64,000 nt of DNA from Winogradskyella undariae (GCF_013285155.1 NZ_JABTEL010000008.1:1-64000); one strand, 5' to 3'; numbered from the stretch's first letter, positions 16,308-25,273 are shown. A program made the numbers and translations. The notes: generated by a model not told the origin, from the sequence alone.

Positions 16308-17651
16308 TTAGATCCCAGTATAATTACTAGGAGTAATCGCTTTTAATTCCGATTTAATAGCATCAGAAACCTCTAAGGTATCAATAAAATTTGAAATAGA
16401 AGTTTGCGTAATCGCTTCGTTAGTTCTTGTTAATCCTTTTAAGGCTTCGTATGGGTTAGGGTAGCTTTCACGTCTTAATATCGTTTGAATAGCTTCTGCT
16501 ACTACAGCCCAGTTATTTTCAAGATCTTGAGCAAATTTAGGTTCATTCAATAATAATTTACCTAAACCTTTTACTGTAGATTTAAAACCAATAATTGTAT
16601 GTCCAAAAGGTACACCAACATTTCTTAAAACCGTACTATCTGTTAAATCACGTTGCAATCTAGAAAGCGGTAATTTTGCAGAAAGGTGTTCAAAAATAGC
16701 ATTTGCCATTCCTAAATTCCCTTCACTATTTTCAAAATCAATAGGATTTACTTTATGTGGCATTGCAGAACTTCCTACCTCACCAGCTTTAATTTTTTGT
16801 TTAAAATAATCCATTGATACATACGTCCAGATATCTCTATCTAAATCAATGATTATTGTATTTATACGTTTAAGACCATCAAACAAAGCTGCTGCATGAT
16901 CGTAATGTTCTATTTGAGTTGTTGGAAAAGAATGTTGTAATCCTAATTTTCCTTGAACAAATTCTGTTCCAAAAGCTTTCCAATCAATGTTTGGATAAGC
17001 TACTTTATGAGCGTTGTAATTTCCTGTTGCACCACCAAATTTAGCCGCACTTGGTACATTGTTTAATAAATTAAATTGCTCTTTTAATCGCGCGGCAAAA
17101 ACGCTAATCTCTTTTCCTAAACGTGTAGGAGAAGCTGGTTGACCATGCGTTCTAGCTAACATTGGGATATGTGCCCAATCTGTAGCTAAGCCTTCAATTT
17201 TCTCTAATAATTCTGAATATTCAGGAACATAAACATCATTCATCGCATCCTTAATACTTAAAGGAATTGCAGTGTTGTTAATGTCTTGAGACGTTAATCC
17301 GAAGTGAATAAATTCTTTGTATGCAGAAAGCTCTAAAGCATCAAATTTATCTTTAATAAAGTACTCAACCGCTTTTACATCGTGATTGGTAACTTTTTCG
17401 ATATCTTTAATAGCTTGTGCATCAATTGCAGTAAAGTTTTTATAAATCGCTCTTAAATCTTCAAAAACAGAAGAAGATACAGATTCTAATTGTGGTAATG
17501 GTAATTCACAAAGTGCGATAAAATATTCGATTTCTACTAAAACACGGTATTTAATCAGTGCCTCTTCTGAGAAATAATCTTTTAATTTTTCGACTTTAGA
17601 TCGGTAACGACCATCTATTGGTGAGATTGCATTTAGTGCTGAAAGTGCCAT
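16308..17651 (-). CDS. purB: Adenylosuccinate lyase
   Basis: A 447-residue enzyme of purine synthesis that releases fumarate from SAICAR and from adenylosuccinate. The fumarase/aspartase superfamily signature SSAMPHKVNPIDFEN is near residue 290; TSQDINNTA near 120 and ARTHGQPASPT near 165 supply active-site residues. The length and domain order are normal for the longer bacterial PurB. The start ATG at 17651 follows an AT-rich leader without Shine-Dalgarno. A small membrane protein gene follows after 13 bp. Confidence 0.96.
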   Translation of the reverse strand: MALSALNAISPIDGRYRSKVEKLKDYFSEEALIKYRVLVEIEYFIALCELPLPQLESVSSSVFEDLRAIYKNFTAIDAQAIKDIEKVTNHDVKAVEYFIKDKFDALELSAYKEFIHFGLTSQDINNTAIPLSIKDAMNDVYVPEYSELLEKIEGLATDWAHIPMLARTHGQPASPTRLGKEISVFAARLKEQFNLLNNVPSAAKFGGATGNYNAHKVAYPNIDWKAFGTEFVQGKLGLQHSFPTTQIEHYDHAAALFDGLKRINTIIIDLDRDIWTYVSMDYFKQKIKAGEVGSSAMPHKVNPIDFENSEGNLGMANAIFEHLSAKLPLSRLQRDLTDSTVLRNVGVPFGHTIIGFKSTVKGLGKLLLNEPKFAQDLENNWAVVAEAIQTILRRESYPNPYEALKGLTRTNEAITQTSISNFIDTLEVSDAIKSELKAITPSNYTGI

Positions 17652-17782
17652 TTATATTGATTTTTTAGAAGCGTCAAATATAAGAAACTAAGTTGAAAAA
17701 TGAGGTATACTATAACAGGAATAGCACGTCTTTTTTATGATTAAATATTTAGACTTATTTATAATATAGAATATTTATTTTT

Positions 17783-17837
17783 CTAACAACTAACAACTAA
17801 CAACTAACAACTAACAACTAACAACTAACAACTAACT
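17783..17837. repeat. Heptanucleotide tandem repeat (CTAACAA)
   Basis: Seven perfect copies of CTAACAA plus a partial copy lie between purB and the HEAT-like gene, starting directly after the stop codon of the latter (read as TTGTTAG on the minus strand). Such arrays can vary in copy number by slippage. Confidence 0.95.
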
Positions 17838-18400
17838 CACTTTTTAATCTTTTTCAATATATGTCTTGCTCTAGCTTTAAAAGCGGCACTTTGTGTTTTA
17901 AAATCACGTTCTAATATAATTACTAATTCTGGGTGAATCCAATCATATTCATTTCCTAACATGTACAAACTTGTCATAGCGTAGGCTTTTGGTGCTACTT
18001 TTTCATCGTTTATCATCCAATCAAAACAAGCCGCTGTAATTTTTTCTTTATGTTGTTCAGATATATGAGATGCCATTATATTATCTGTTTTTGTGTAATT
18101 AGCAGTTACTAAAAGTTCGCAGATTTTAGCAACAGGTCTTACCGCAGGATCTAAATGTACCTTATGCATATTTTGTGTAAATACATTTAAATGCGGAATT
18201 ATTTCTATAATACTTTCGCTGCACATAAACTCAAAAACCCAAGCAGCTCTGCACGAAATTTTATCATCAACATCAAAAAGAATTTCTAATAATGGTTTTA
18301 CCAATTCTGGATTAGAGATAACCAAATTAGAATAATGTAAACGTTTTTCACGAGAATGATTTACGTGCTTTAATTCTTTATAGAGTTTAGCTTTGGTCAA
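17837..18400 (-). CDS. HEAT-like alpha-helical protein of unknown function
   Basis: This 187-residue protein is almost wholly helical. Segments such as VKPLLEILFDVDDKISCRAAWVFEFM, near residue 34, and EKVAPKAYAMTSLYMLG, near 132, resemble HEAT or Armadillo-like repeats. There is no signal peptide or membrane helix, so it should be cytoplasmic. The family is conserved beside purB in related bacteria as far as I recall, but has no known role. The gene ends right at the heptamer array and is divergent from the haem-binding protein gene, with 40 bp between starts. Confidence 0.8.
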   Translation of the reverse strand: MTKAKLYKELKHVNHSREKRLHYSNLVISNPELVKPLLEILFDVDDKISCRAAWVFEFMCSESIIEIIPHLNVFTQNMHKVHLDPAVRPVAKICELLVTANYTKTDNIMASHISEQHKEKITAACFDWMINDEKVAPKAYAMTSLYMLGNEYDWIHPELVIILERDFKTQSAAFKARARHILKKIKK

Positions 18401-18440
18401 AATAAAAATGTTAATTTTATGACTTTAAAATTAATGAAAA

Positions 18441-18914
18441 ATGAAGATTATAAAAAGAATAGGACTCATACTTTTAGTTGTATTAATTATTGCACAATTT
18501 TTTGGGCCTAAAAAAAATGTAGGAGATAGTGGTTCTTTGGAACCTTTTTATGCGGACACCAATCCATCCGATAATGTAAAATTAATTTTAAAAAATGCCT
18601 GTTTAGATTGTCATAGTGACAATACGAATTACCCTTGGTATAATAATATTACACCCGTTAATTATTGGTTAGATGAACACGTTAAAGATGGTGTAAAGCA
18701 TTTAAATTTATCGAAGTGGGATGATTATTCGGATAAGAAAAAAGACCATAAATTAGATGAATTAATTGAAATGGTCGAAGAAAAAGAAATGCCCTTAGAT
18801 AGTTATACTTGGATACATGACGAGGCAAAATTAACGGAAGCGCAAATAGAAGACGTTACAGCTTGGGCAAAAACCGTACGATTAAAATATATTTTTTTGA
18901 AAGACGCTGAGTAA
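18441..18914 (+). CDS. Haem-binding domain protein (cytochrome c-like)
   Basis: A 157-residue protein with an N-terminal membrane anchor (residues 5-22) and a periplasmic domain of the haem-binding type (Haem_bd). The haem attachment motif CLDCH is at 54-58, within a block ACLDCHSDNTNYPWYNNI that is typical of the family; EKEMPLDSY supplies a probable distal Met. It probably takes part in periplasmic electron transfer or haem sensing; no partner is encoded beside it. Confidence 0.87.
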   Translation: MKIIKRIGLILLVVLIIAQFFGPKKNVGDSGSLEPFYADTNPSDNVKLILKNACLDCHSDNTNYPWYNNITPVNYWLDEHVKDGVKHLNLSKWDDYSDKKKDHKLDELIEMVEEKEMPLDSYTWIHDEAKLTEAQIEDVTAWAKTVRLKYIFLKDAE

Positions 18915-18979
18915 CTCTAAGAATTTCAAAATTAGTACTATTGCATTTTAGTACTCTAATTGAATTTTAGAATCTTTTT

Positions 18980-20212
18980 ATGAATAAAAAATTACTCGTT
19001 ATTGGTTTTGTTTGGCCTGAACCTAAAAGTTCAGCAGCTGGTAGTCGCATACTTCAGTTGATTACACAATTTCAAAAACAAGGTTATATTGTTACGTTTT
19101 CTTCAGCAGCTAAAACTTCTGATAATACATTTGATTTAAGTACTATAAATGTTGAAACGAAGCCAATTCATTTAAATGATTCTTCTTTTGATGAATTTGT
19201 TAAAGCATTAAGCCCAAATTTGGTATTGTTTGATCGTTTTATGTCCGAAGAACAATATGGATGGCGTGTGGTAGAACAATGTCCGGATGCTATTAGAGTT
19301 TTAGATACAGAAGATTTTCATGGTTTGCGAAAGGCTAGGGAAGTGGCTTTAAAAAAGAATGAAATCGTTTCTTTATCTTATTTGCAAAACGAAACAACTA
19401 AACGCGAAATAGCAAGTATTTACCGTTGCGATTTAAGCATTATGATTTCTGAAGTTGAAATAGAAATTTTAACTAAGCAATTTAAAATTGATAAAAGCTT
19501 ACTCTATTATTTACCTTTTTTATTAGACCCTATTTTGGAAGTGGATATAAAACAATTGCCAACTTTTGAAGAAAGGAAACATTTTATTACCATTGGTAAT
19601 TTTCTACATGCACCAAATTATGATGCCGTTTTATATTTAAAGCGGAGTATTTGGCCATTAATAAGGCGACAATTACCTAAAGCAGAGTTGCATATTTATG
19701 GCGCTTATGAATCTCAAAAAGTAACACAATTACATAAACCTAAAGAAGGCTTTTTTATTAAAGGATTTGCTGAAGATGTAAATGAGGTTATGAAAAATGC
19801 TAAAGTATGTTTTGCATCCTTACGCTTTGGCGCAGGTCTAAAAGGGAAACTTGTAGATGCTATGCAAAACGGAACGCCCTGTGTTATGACAAGTATTGCT
19901 GCTGAAGCAATGTTTGCCGATTTTGAAATTAATGGATTTATTGAAGATAATCCTGAAGATTTTGCAGAAAAAGCAGTTGAGATTTACAATAATGTAGAAC
20001 TTTGGAAAGAAAACCAAAAAAATGGATTTCAGGTTTTAAATCAACGTTTTAATAAAGCTAATTTTGAAGAAGGATTCACATTTAAAATTGAAGAACTTTC
20101 TAGTGATCTGAATTCTCACCGTGAAAACAATTTTATAGGACAATTATTTATGCATCAATCTATGCAGAGTAGTAAGTACATGAGTAAGTGGATTGAAGCG
20201 AAGAATAAGTGA
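18980..20212 (+). CDS. Glycosyltransferase, GT-B fold (GT4-like)
   Basis: The 410-residue product has two Rossmann-like halves. The C-terminal half (about 205-370) contains FITIGNFLHAPNYDAVLYL, LPKAELHIYGAYES, FIKGFAEDVNEVMKNAKV and a donor-binding GAGLKGKLVDAMQNGTPCV, which fits Glycos_transf_1/GT4 enzymes. The N-terminal part begins LLVIGFVWPEPKSSAAG. It presumably moves a sugar from a nucleotide donor to a surface glycan or lipid, but it stands alone without a polysaccharide cluster, so the acceptor cannot be guessed. No membrane helix or signal peptide. Confidence 0.85.
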   Translation: MNKKLLVIGFVWPEPKSSAAGSRILQLITQFQKQGYIVTFSSAAKTSDNTFDLSTINVETKPIHLNDSSFDEFVKALSPNLVLFDRFMSEEQYGWRVVEQCPDAIRVLDTEDFHGLRKAREVALKKNEIVSLSYLQNETTKREIASIYRCDLSIMISEVEIEILTKQFKIDKSLLYYLPFLLDPILEVDIKQLPTFEERKHFITIGNFLHAPNYDAVLYLKRSIWPLIRRQLPKAELHIYGAYESQKVTQLHKPKEGFFIKGFAEDVNEVMKNAKVCFASLRFGAGLKGKLVDAMQNGTPCVMTSIAAEAMFADFEINGFIEDNPEDFAEKAVEIYNNVELWKENQKNGFQVLNQRFNKANFEEGFTFKIEELSSDLNSHRENNFIGQLFMHQSMQSSKYMSKWIEAKNK

Positions 20213-20240
20213 TGTTTAATTTGTTTTAAAGTGAAAAAGA

Positions 20241-20912
20241 TTAGTTTATTTCTCCTACTTCCAAAGTATTAAATATCTTTTTAAAATTCAATGGAAAGTC
20301 ATCTTTTAAGTACATTTCTTCTTTTGTAAATGGATGTACAAATTTTAGAGAATAAGCATGTAGATACAATCCTTTTCCATTTAAAATAAGCGATTCAATT
20401 CCGTAATCTTTATCACCTAAAATAGGGTTTCCTAGATCAGAAAGATGTTTGCGTAATTGATGTCTTCGTCCTGTAAAAGGTTCTAATTCCACTAAATTAA
20501 GGTAACCAAACCTTTCAGAAGGAACCGTTTGATGGACTTTGTAATTAGATTTACACGGTTTGTCATCTACTTCCGTAGTGATAGTTCCTTCAGGTTTCAT
20601 GTTACCAATAGCAACTGCATAGTAAGTTTTCTTAATAGCTCTGTCTTCAAATAATTTATTTAAAGCACGGATGCTACTACTGGTTTTTCCAACTAATAAA
20701 ATACCTGTCGTAGGGAAATCTAAGCGATGCACCGGTTGTGGTTGTGTTGCATCTTCTAATGTACTTTGTTTTAGATTCTGAATAAGTGCATTGGCAATGG
20801 TTTTAAAATGATTACCACTGACTAAAATGCCACCAGGTTTGTGAATTATGGCTAAATAATCATCCTCAAATAAAACTTTAAGTTTAAAGATGAGCCGTTT
20901 TTTAGGACTCAC
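20241..20912 (-). CDS. RluA family pseudouridine synthase
   Basis: From the GTG at 20912 this gives 223 residues holding the catalytic domain. HRLDFPTTG at 62-70 carries the nucleophile Asp65, and FTGRRHQLRKHL near 152 and GDKDYG near 170 are family motifs. It converts uridine to pseudouridine in rRNA or tRNA. The GTG is only the first conventional start: the frame stays open for 75 more codons upstream and encodes a typical N-terminal region there (see 20913-21137), so the real protein is probably about 295 residues. The target base is not predictable. Confidence 0.88.
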   Translation of the reverse strand: MSPKKRLIFKLKVLFEDDYLAIIHKPGGILVSGNHFKTIANALIQNLKQSTLEDATQPQPVHRLDFPTTGILLVGKTSSSIRALNKLFEDRAIKKTYYAVAIGNMKPEGTITTEVDDKPCKSNYKVHQTVPSERFGYLNLVELEPFTGRRHQLRKHLSDLGNPILGDKDYGIESLILNGKGLYLHAYSLKFVHPFTKEEMYLKDDFPLNFKKIFNTLEVGEIN

Positions 20913-21137
20913 ATTTTCAGGAACCGATAAAGTAATAATTTCACCACCATTTATAAATGTTGCAGAAGTTGCAATGTTTTCATTTACAGAAATATAATCT
21001 TTTTTTAATGCTTTTTTAAAAGCCGATTTTGTTGGAAAGGCATCAAAAATTCCAACGCCATAATCTTGAAGTCGAATAGCGATAGAGCGTTGAGGTACAA
21101 TATGAGTTTCTGTTAATTTGATGATTTTATATTTGTT
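20913..21137 (-). other. In-frame N-terminal extension of the RluA protein lacking ATG/GTG/TTG
   Basis: Upstream of GTG 20912 the frame encodes KIIKLTETHIVPQR, then IRLQDYGVGIFDAFPTKSAF and KKALKKDYISVNENI, then a TFINGGEIITLS segment. This is the kind of S4-like N-terminal region found in related flavobacterial synthases. The frame closes at a TAA (21138-21140), and no ATG, GTG or TTG lies between. Possible explanations are an ATT or ATC start (21120-21125), a -1 frameshift at AAAA near the end of the overlapping 65-residue gene, or a mutation or sequence error that destroyed an ATG at about 21131. Confidence 0.7.
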
Positions 21138-21310
21138 TTAGAAGTACTAAAAATTAAAGCCGTTAGTAATAAACCTATACCGATACCTGTTGCAGAACCT
21201 TTAATAAAATCCGTTAATTGTACGTAATATGAAATAATCTGTGAAGCTGCAATTATAAATAATCCAACACATAGAAGTAATAAAGTTTTTTGTTGTTTTC
21301 TTGTTTTCAT
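21113..21310 (-). CDS. Small membrane protein of 65 residues
   Basis: The product has a basic start MKTRKQQK, two hydrophobic helices (about 9-27 and 38-55) with GSATGIGIGLLL in the second, and a polar tail. I do not recognise the family. Its 3' end overlaps the beginning of the RluA extension in another frame, which would allow translational coupling to the pseudouridine synthase. Confidence 0.65.
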   Translation of the reverse strand: MKTRKQQKTLLLLCVGLFIIAASQIISYYVQLTDFIKGSATGIGIGLLLTALIFSTSKTNIKSSN

Positions 21311-21449
21311 CTTGTTCTGTTTTTAATATTAGTAATTCAAGTTTAAAATTTGTTACACTATATTATCTTAATATTTAAAGCAACTATTACAAGTTAATTT
21401 AAAATAATTACTGTTGCAAATTCAACTTAAACAGTTTTAAAAAATGCAT

Positions 21450-21487
21450 AAAAAAAAAGCCATTATTAAATAATGACTTTTTTAGTA
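21450..21487 (-). terminator. Intrinsic terminator after the peroxiredoxin-like gene
   Basis: An A-rich arm with GCCATTATT pairs with AATAATGAC and a T run, with one mismatch. It lies just downstream of the stop of the redoxin gene (21535) and would end the TetR-controlled operon. Confidence 0.7.
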
Positions 21488-21534
21488 AAAATGAACAGAA
21501 CTATTAATCAAATAGTAATTTTAGTATAATTTAT

Positions 21535-22200
21535 TTAAAAATTATTCTTTAAAAACGCTGTAATTTCAGAGGGTTCAGCTCTGTTTCTATAGTCCGTGTT
21601 CAAATAAGCGTAATCAATCTTTCCTTCTTCATTTATTATATAGGTGGCAGCTAACGGAAGTTCGTTAGAGGTGTCACCATTATGATCATTTAACCCAAAT
21701 GATGCGTTATATACTTTAGCAACATCATCGGTTAATTTAAATACTATTCCGTAGTCTTTAGCTACTTTATTTCCAATATCACTTAAGACTTCAAACTCTA
21801 AGTCGTTTTTTTCTGAAGTACTTACAGAAGCATCTGGTAATTCTGGAGTTAATGCTAATAAATTAGCTCCGTTAGCTTTAAAATTTGGTAATTCTTGCTG
21901 TAATTGTCGTAATGTAAGGTTACAATACGGGCACCATCCGCCGCGATACCATGTGAGTACAACAGGACCTTTTTTTAAGTAATCTTCTAACGTTACCGGT
22001 TTTCCTAAAGCATTTATTAATGTGAAATTAGGAGCTTGTTGTCCAACCTGTTTTGCTAAACTTAATATGTCGCTATTTTCTACATCTGCAAATCCAGCAG
22101 CATAAATTTCCTTTTTTGTCTCGTCTGCATTTAATTCAAAATTGGCTTTCTTTTCATCTAATTTAGATTTCAAAGAAGTTGTGTTTGTATCGCTCATCAT
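21535..22200 (-). CDS. Peroxiredoxin-like (AhpC/TSA, redoxin domain) protein
   Basis: A 221-residue thioredoxin-fold protein. The active site is WYRGGWCPYC with Cys90 and Cys93, followed by a helix TLRQLQQEL; this matches the peroxiredoxin-like redoxin group rather than classical AhpC. The N-terminal 50 residues are helical and charged. Expected activity is thiol-based reduction of peroxide. Last gene of a four-gene operon (HAD, SDR, DUF6503, redoxin) with a 1 bp gap to the previous gene, and probably controlled by the TetR protein at 24671. Two adjacent ATGs are possible starts. Confidence 0.87.
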   Translation of the reverse strand: MMSDTNTTSLKSKLDEKKANFELNADETKKEIYAAGFADVENSDILSLAKQVGQQAPNFTLINALGKPVTLEDYLKKGPVVLTWYRGGWCPYCNLTLRQLQQELPNFKANGANLLALTPELPDASVSTSEKNDLEFEVLSDIGNKVAKDYGIVFKLTDDVAKVYNASFGLNDHNGDTSNELPLAATYIINEEGKIDYAYLNTDYRNRAEPSEITAFLKNNF

Positions 22201-22201
22201 T

Positions 22202-23044
22202 TTATATTTTAAAGTCTTCTTCTTTTAAATTGTTATCAAATTTAATATCAGTCCAGGTGACGTAAATCCAAGGTAAATCTGTGACTTCAGCTTCCCAGTT
22301 AGATTTTTTATACTGGCGTTTTGTGGGGATTAACATACCGTCAATATCTTCATATTCTAATTGCATTAAATTAGGTATATCCATTTTTCCAAAATCAGCA
22401 ACCGTAAACAAAAACTGATCTACCATTCCTGTTTCTTTATTAATATAAAGTTGATAAATATCAGTTGGTTTATTTTTTTCTGAAGTGAAAGAGATTTTTA
22501 CAATCTCATAAGCTTTATTATCAATGCTTTTGTCTCCTAAATAATCGTAAACAACTCCTGGATCTAATAATTTAGGCATCATAGAAAACCAATAGAAATT
22601 AGTAGGTCTATTAAAAGCAACACGTTTTAAATAGGCTTCGTCATTCATTTCTACTCCATCATGTTTAAGCCAATATGTATCACCGTCATAACCTTGCTCT
22701 ATTAAGCCTTTTAGATTAGGAAGCGTTCTTTCATGTTGCTTATATGCGCCATAAGATAATTCGCCGTTAAACATATACTTTTCAGTACTCACATCTTTTT
22801 TACCATCTGGTGTTTGGTAAGTGTAGGTGTAAACCACATCTTTTTTGTTTAAAAGCGTCTGGTAGTTACCTGTTTTTTGAGTGAGGTTATACACTAATTC
22901 TTGTCCTTTATTAGCAAAAGTCTTAATAGCTTCTTCTTTAGCAATTTCGGCCTCAAGGGGAAGAGGTGTTTCTGTTTTAGCTTTGTTGTTATTACAAGAA
23001 GCTAATAAAAGACAAGTGATAAATGTTAATGTATAGATTTTCAT
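22202..23044 (-). CDS. DUF6503-like lipoprotein
   Basis: A 280-residue lipoprotein (lipobox LLASC, Cys17). The mature part is beta-rich, with VYTYTYQTPDGKKDVSTEKY, FNGELSYGAYK and LYINKETGMVDQFLFTV, resembling LolA/outer-membrane lipoprotein-sorting folds and, as far as I can recognise, the DUF6503 family. The function is unknown. It sits third in the TetR-linked operon, between the SDR (20 bp) and redoxin (1 bp) genes, so it probably supports the same response. Confidence 0.72.
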   Translation of the reverse strand: MKIYTLTFITCLLLASCNNNKAKTETPLPLEAEIAKEEAIKTFANKGQELVYNLTQKTGNYQTLLNKKDVVYTYTYQTPDGKKDVSTEKYMFNGELSYGAYKQHERTLPNLKGLIEQGYDGDTYWLKHDGVEMNDEAYLKRVAFNRPTNFYWFSMMPKLLDPGVVYDYLGDKSIDNKAYEIVKISFTSEKNKPTDIYQLYINKETGMVDQFLFTVADFGKMDIPNLMQLEYEDIDGMLIPTKRQYKKSNWEAEVTDLPWIYVTWTDIKFDNNLKEEDFKI

Positions 23045-23064
23045 TATATTTTTTTATTTATTAT

Positions 23065-23799
23065 TTAAACTAGAGCGCCATTAGCTCCAATTACTTGACC
23101 AGAGATCCATTTAGAATCATCGCTTGCTAAAAATAATACAACTTTAGCTATATCTATAGGCTTTGCAAGTCTATTAAAAGCATTCATACTGCTTAGTTTA
23201 TCAATGAATTCTTGTGATTTTCCTTTCATAAATAATTCGGTTTCTGTAGCGCCTGGTGCAAGAGCGTTTACAGAAATTCCTCTACCAATTTCTTTTGAAA
23301 AAACACGTGTCATTTGTTCTACAGCAGCTTTAGAAGCTGAGTATAGGGCATAGGTAGGAAACATTAATTTTACCGTGCTTGAAGAAATATTTATGATATT
23401 TCCGTTGTCTTCCAATTTATGAAATGCTTCTTGTAAGGTATTAAAGATTCCTTTTACATTGATATCAAATTGTTTTGAGAAATCTTCTTCAGTATTATCT
23501 TTCAAAGGTTTTGAAATCATAACACCAGCATTGTTTACCAATACATCTACTTTTCCATAAGTTGAAATGGTTTTATCAAATAATTGTGTAACATCTGCTT
23601 TATTGCTTACATCTGCTTTTATTGCTACTGCAGTTCCGCCAGCTTCTGTAATTGTATTTACAGTATTTTGAGCTTCATCAGCACTATTAGAATGATTAAC
23701 AACAACTTTAGCGCCGTTTTTTGCTAATTGAATAGCGATTTCTTTACCGATTCCTCTAGAAGAACCTGTAACGATGATTACTTTGTTATCTAAGGTCAT
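23065..23799 (-). CDS. Short-chain dehydrogenase/reductase
   Basis: A 244-residue classical SDR. The cofactor motif TGSSRGIG is at 11-18, NNAG at 89-92, and the catalytic set is Ser139/140 with YSASK at 153-157. Lack of an acidic residue after the second strand (VVVNHSNS) favours NADPH. It reduces a carbonyl or oxidises an alcohol; the substrate is not predictable. It starts 6 bp after the HAD gene in the TetR-linked operon, suggesting detoxification of an organic compound. Confidence 0.9.
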   Translation of the reverse strand: MTLDNKVIIVTGSSRGIGKEIAIQLAKNGAKVVVNHSNSADEAQNTVNTITEAGGTAVAIKADVSNKADVTQLFDKTISTYGKVDVLVNNAGVMISKPLKDNTEEDFSKQFDINVKGIFNTLQEAFHKLEDNGNIINISSSTVKLMFPTYALYSASKAAVEQMTRVFSKEIGRGISVNALAPGATETELFMKGKSQEFIDKLSSMNAFNRLAKPIDIAKVVLFLASDDSKWISGQVIGANGALV

Positions 23800-23805
23800 A
23801 ATATT

Positions 23806-24612
23806 TTATTTTAAAGCAATTAAACGTTCGGCGATTAATTTTAAATTAGATTCATTAATTTCTGGGTTTGGAGCTAATGGATATAATTGAGCACCAGGTC
23901 TTCCTACAAAAGCACCTCTCCAGCCTGCCCAAATAGCACCTGCAATATCCCATCCATGCGCTGCAACTAGTAAACATTCACTTGGTTCTACACCCATTTT
24001 TCTAGCAGCCCAATCATAAGCATCTGTGTGTGGCTTAAATTTTCCCATATCTTCAATACTTAAACGTTCTTCAAAATAATCTAATAATCCAGCATTTTTA
24101 AATTGTGTTTCTACACCTTTATTAGAAGAATTTGTAAATGAAACTAATTTATAACCTGCTTTTTTTAAGTCCGTTAAAGCTTTTTTTACTTCAGGGTGTG
24201 CTGGTAAAGAACGAATAGGACCTAAAATAGATTCTCTTGCCTCTTCTTCTGTAATTGTAATACCGTGATTAGCCGCTACCATTTGTAAAGCTGCGGCACC
24301 AATAATACCGAAATCATTATATTGTCTACCTACTGTACTAACTAAAGAATATTGTAACATAGTGGTAAACCATAACGGTAATAAATCACTTCTGTTACCT
24401 AAAACTTTACCTACGCTATCTTTCATAGCAGTAAGGTCTAGTAATGTTTCATTAACGTCAAAAAATAATACTTTAGGTCTTGTTGTATCCATGTTTTCTT
24501 TTTTTTCTTCTGATTTTGTATTTGCAGCGAATCCAAATTGAGGAATTGTAGCTCCTGCTAAACCTAGCATTGCTGATTTTTTAATAAAACTTCTTCTGTT
24601 GTTTGTATTCAT
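23806..24612 (-). CDS. Haloacid dehalogenase type II, with Tat-like signal
   Basis: A 268-residue HAD-superfamily protein of the type II haloacid dehalogenase group. The nucleophile is Asp52 in FFDVNETLLD; SFTNSSNKG, the Lys of GKFKPH, and AAHGWDIAGAIWAG follow in order. Unusually, the N-terminus NNRRSFIKKSAMLGLAGAT looks like a twin-arginine export signal, and a linker rich in Lys and Glu leads into the domain at about 45. First gene of the four-gene operon, with a palindrome (24631-24654) directly upstream. It may act on a haloacid or a phosphate ester in the periplasm. Confidence 0.88.
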   Translation of the reverse strand: MNTNNRRSFIKKSAMLGLAGATIPQFGFAANTKSEEKKENMDTTRPKVLFFDVNETLLDLTAMKDSVGKVLGNRSDLLPLWFTTMLQYSLVSTVGRQYNDFGIIGAAALQMVAANHGITITEEEARESILGPIRSLPAHPEVKKALTDLKKAGYKLVSFTNSSNKGVETQFKNAGLLDYFEERLSIEDMGKFKPHTDAYDWAARKMGVEPSECLLVAAHGWDIAGAIWAGWRGAFVGRPGAQLYPLAPNPEINESNLKLIAERLIALK

Positions 24613-24630
24613 TGCTCTTGTTTTTTGTTT

Positions 24631-24654
24631 AAAACATACTATATGGTATGTTTT
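24631..24654. promoter_or_regulatory. Palindrome before the HAD operon, candidate TetR operator
   Basis: AAAACATAC and GTATGTTTT face each other across 6 bp (24640-24645). The same CATAC-N6-GTATG layout, slightly degenerate, lies before the tetR gene at 25294. Position and symmetry suggest that the TetR protein controls this operon. Confidence 0.7.
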
Positions 24655-24670
24655 TTGATTAAAAAAAATA

Positions 24671-25273
24671 TTAGGGTTCTAATTGTTTTAGATATAAAGA
24701 AAGGCCCAAAATATAATCGTCTATAACTTGATCATCATTATAGAGCTTTCTAATTCCACGTATGCCTTCAAAAGCACTAATTAAATAAATAGCAACGGCA
24801 TTACTTGAAATATCTTTGTTAATGCTGTTTTCTAATTTACCTCTTTCTAATAAGTGAATCAATGCAGCTTTCCATTCTTCAATAATACGTTTTAATGCTA
24901 TTTGATAAGCTTCTTCTTCGTCTGCAATTTCATTAATGAAATTATTCATAGGGCAGCCATGCTGCTTATCGTAAAGGGAAAATGATTTTATTCGACCAGA
25001 AAATGTAGTTTCTAATAACTTTAGAGCATTTCCATCTTGATAGAGTGGTGTAATCATTCCATCATAAACACGTTTTTGTATTTTGGTGCTGATAACTTCT
25101 AAGCCTAACTCTTTTTTACTTTTATAGTGATGATAAAAAGCACCTTTGGTAAGCTTGGTTGCTTTCATTATTTTATCTACACTAGTGGTTTTAAAACCCT
25201 CTTTATAGAACAACTTAAAGGACTCATTGAGAATTAACTCTTTAGTAAGTTCTGATTTTTGTTTTTGTTCCAT
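24671..25273 (-). CDS. TetR/AcrR family transcriptional regulator
   Basis: A 200-residue repressor with an N-terminal HTH at about 14-58 (ILNESFKLFYKEGFKTTSVD, then TKGAFYHHYKSKKEL), the canonical TetR DNA-binding domain. The C-terminal ligand domain includes HGCPMNNFINE, typical of the TetR_C group near QacR/YxaF-type regulators of electrophile or quinone responses. It is upstream of and parallel to the HAD-SDR-DUF6503-redoxin operon. Palindromes lie before both its own gene and that operon, which implies joint autoregulation. Confidence 0.92.
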   Translation of the reverse strand: MEQKQKSELTKELILNESFKLFYKEGFKTTSVDKIMKATKLTKGAFYHHYKSKKELGLEVISTKIQKRVYDGMITPLYQDGNALKLLETTFSGRIKSFSLYDKQHGCPMNNFINEIADEEEAYQIALKRIIEEWKAALIHLLERGKLENSINKDISSNAVAIYLISAFEGIRGIRKLYNDDQVIDDYILGLSLYLKQLEP

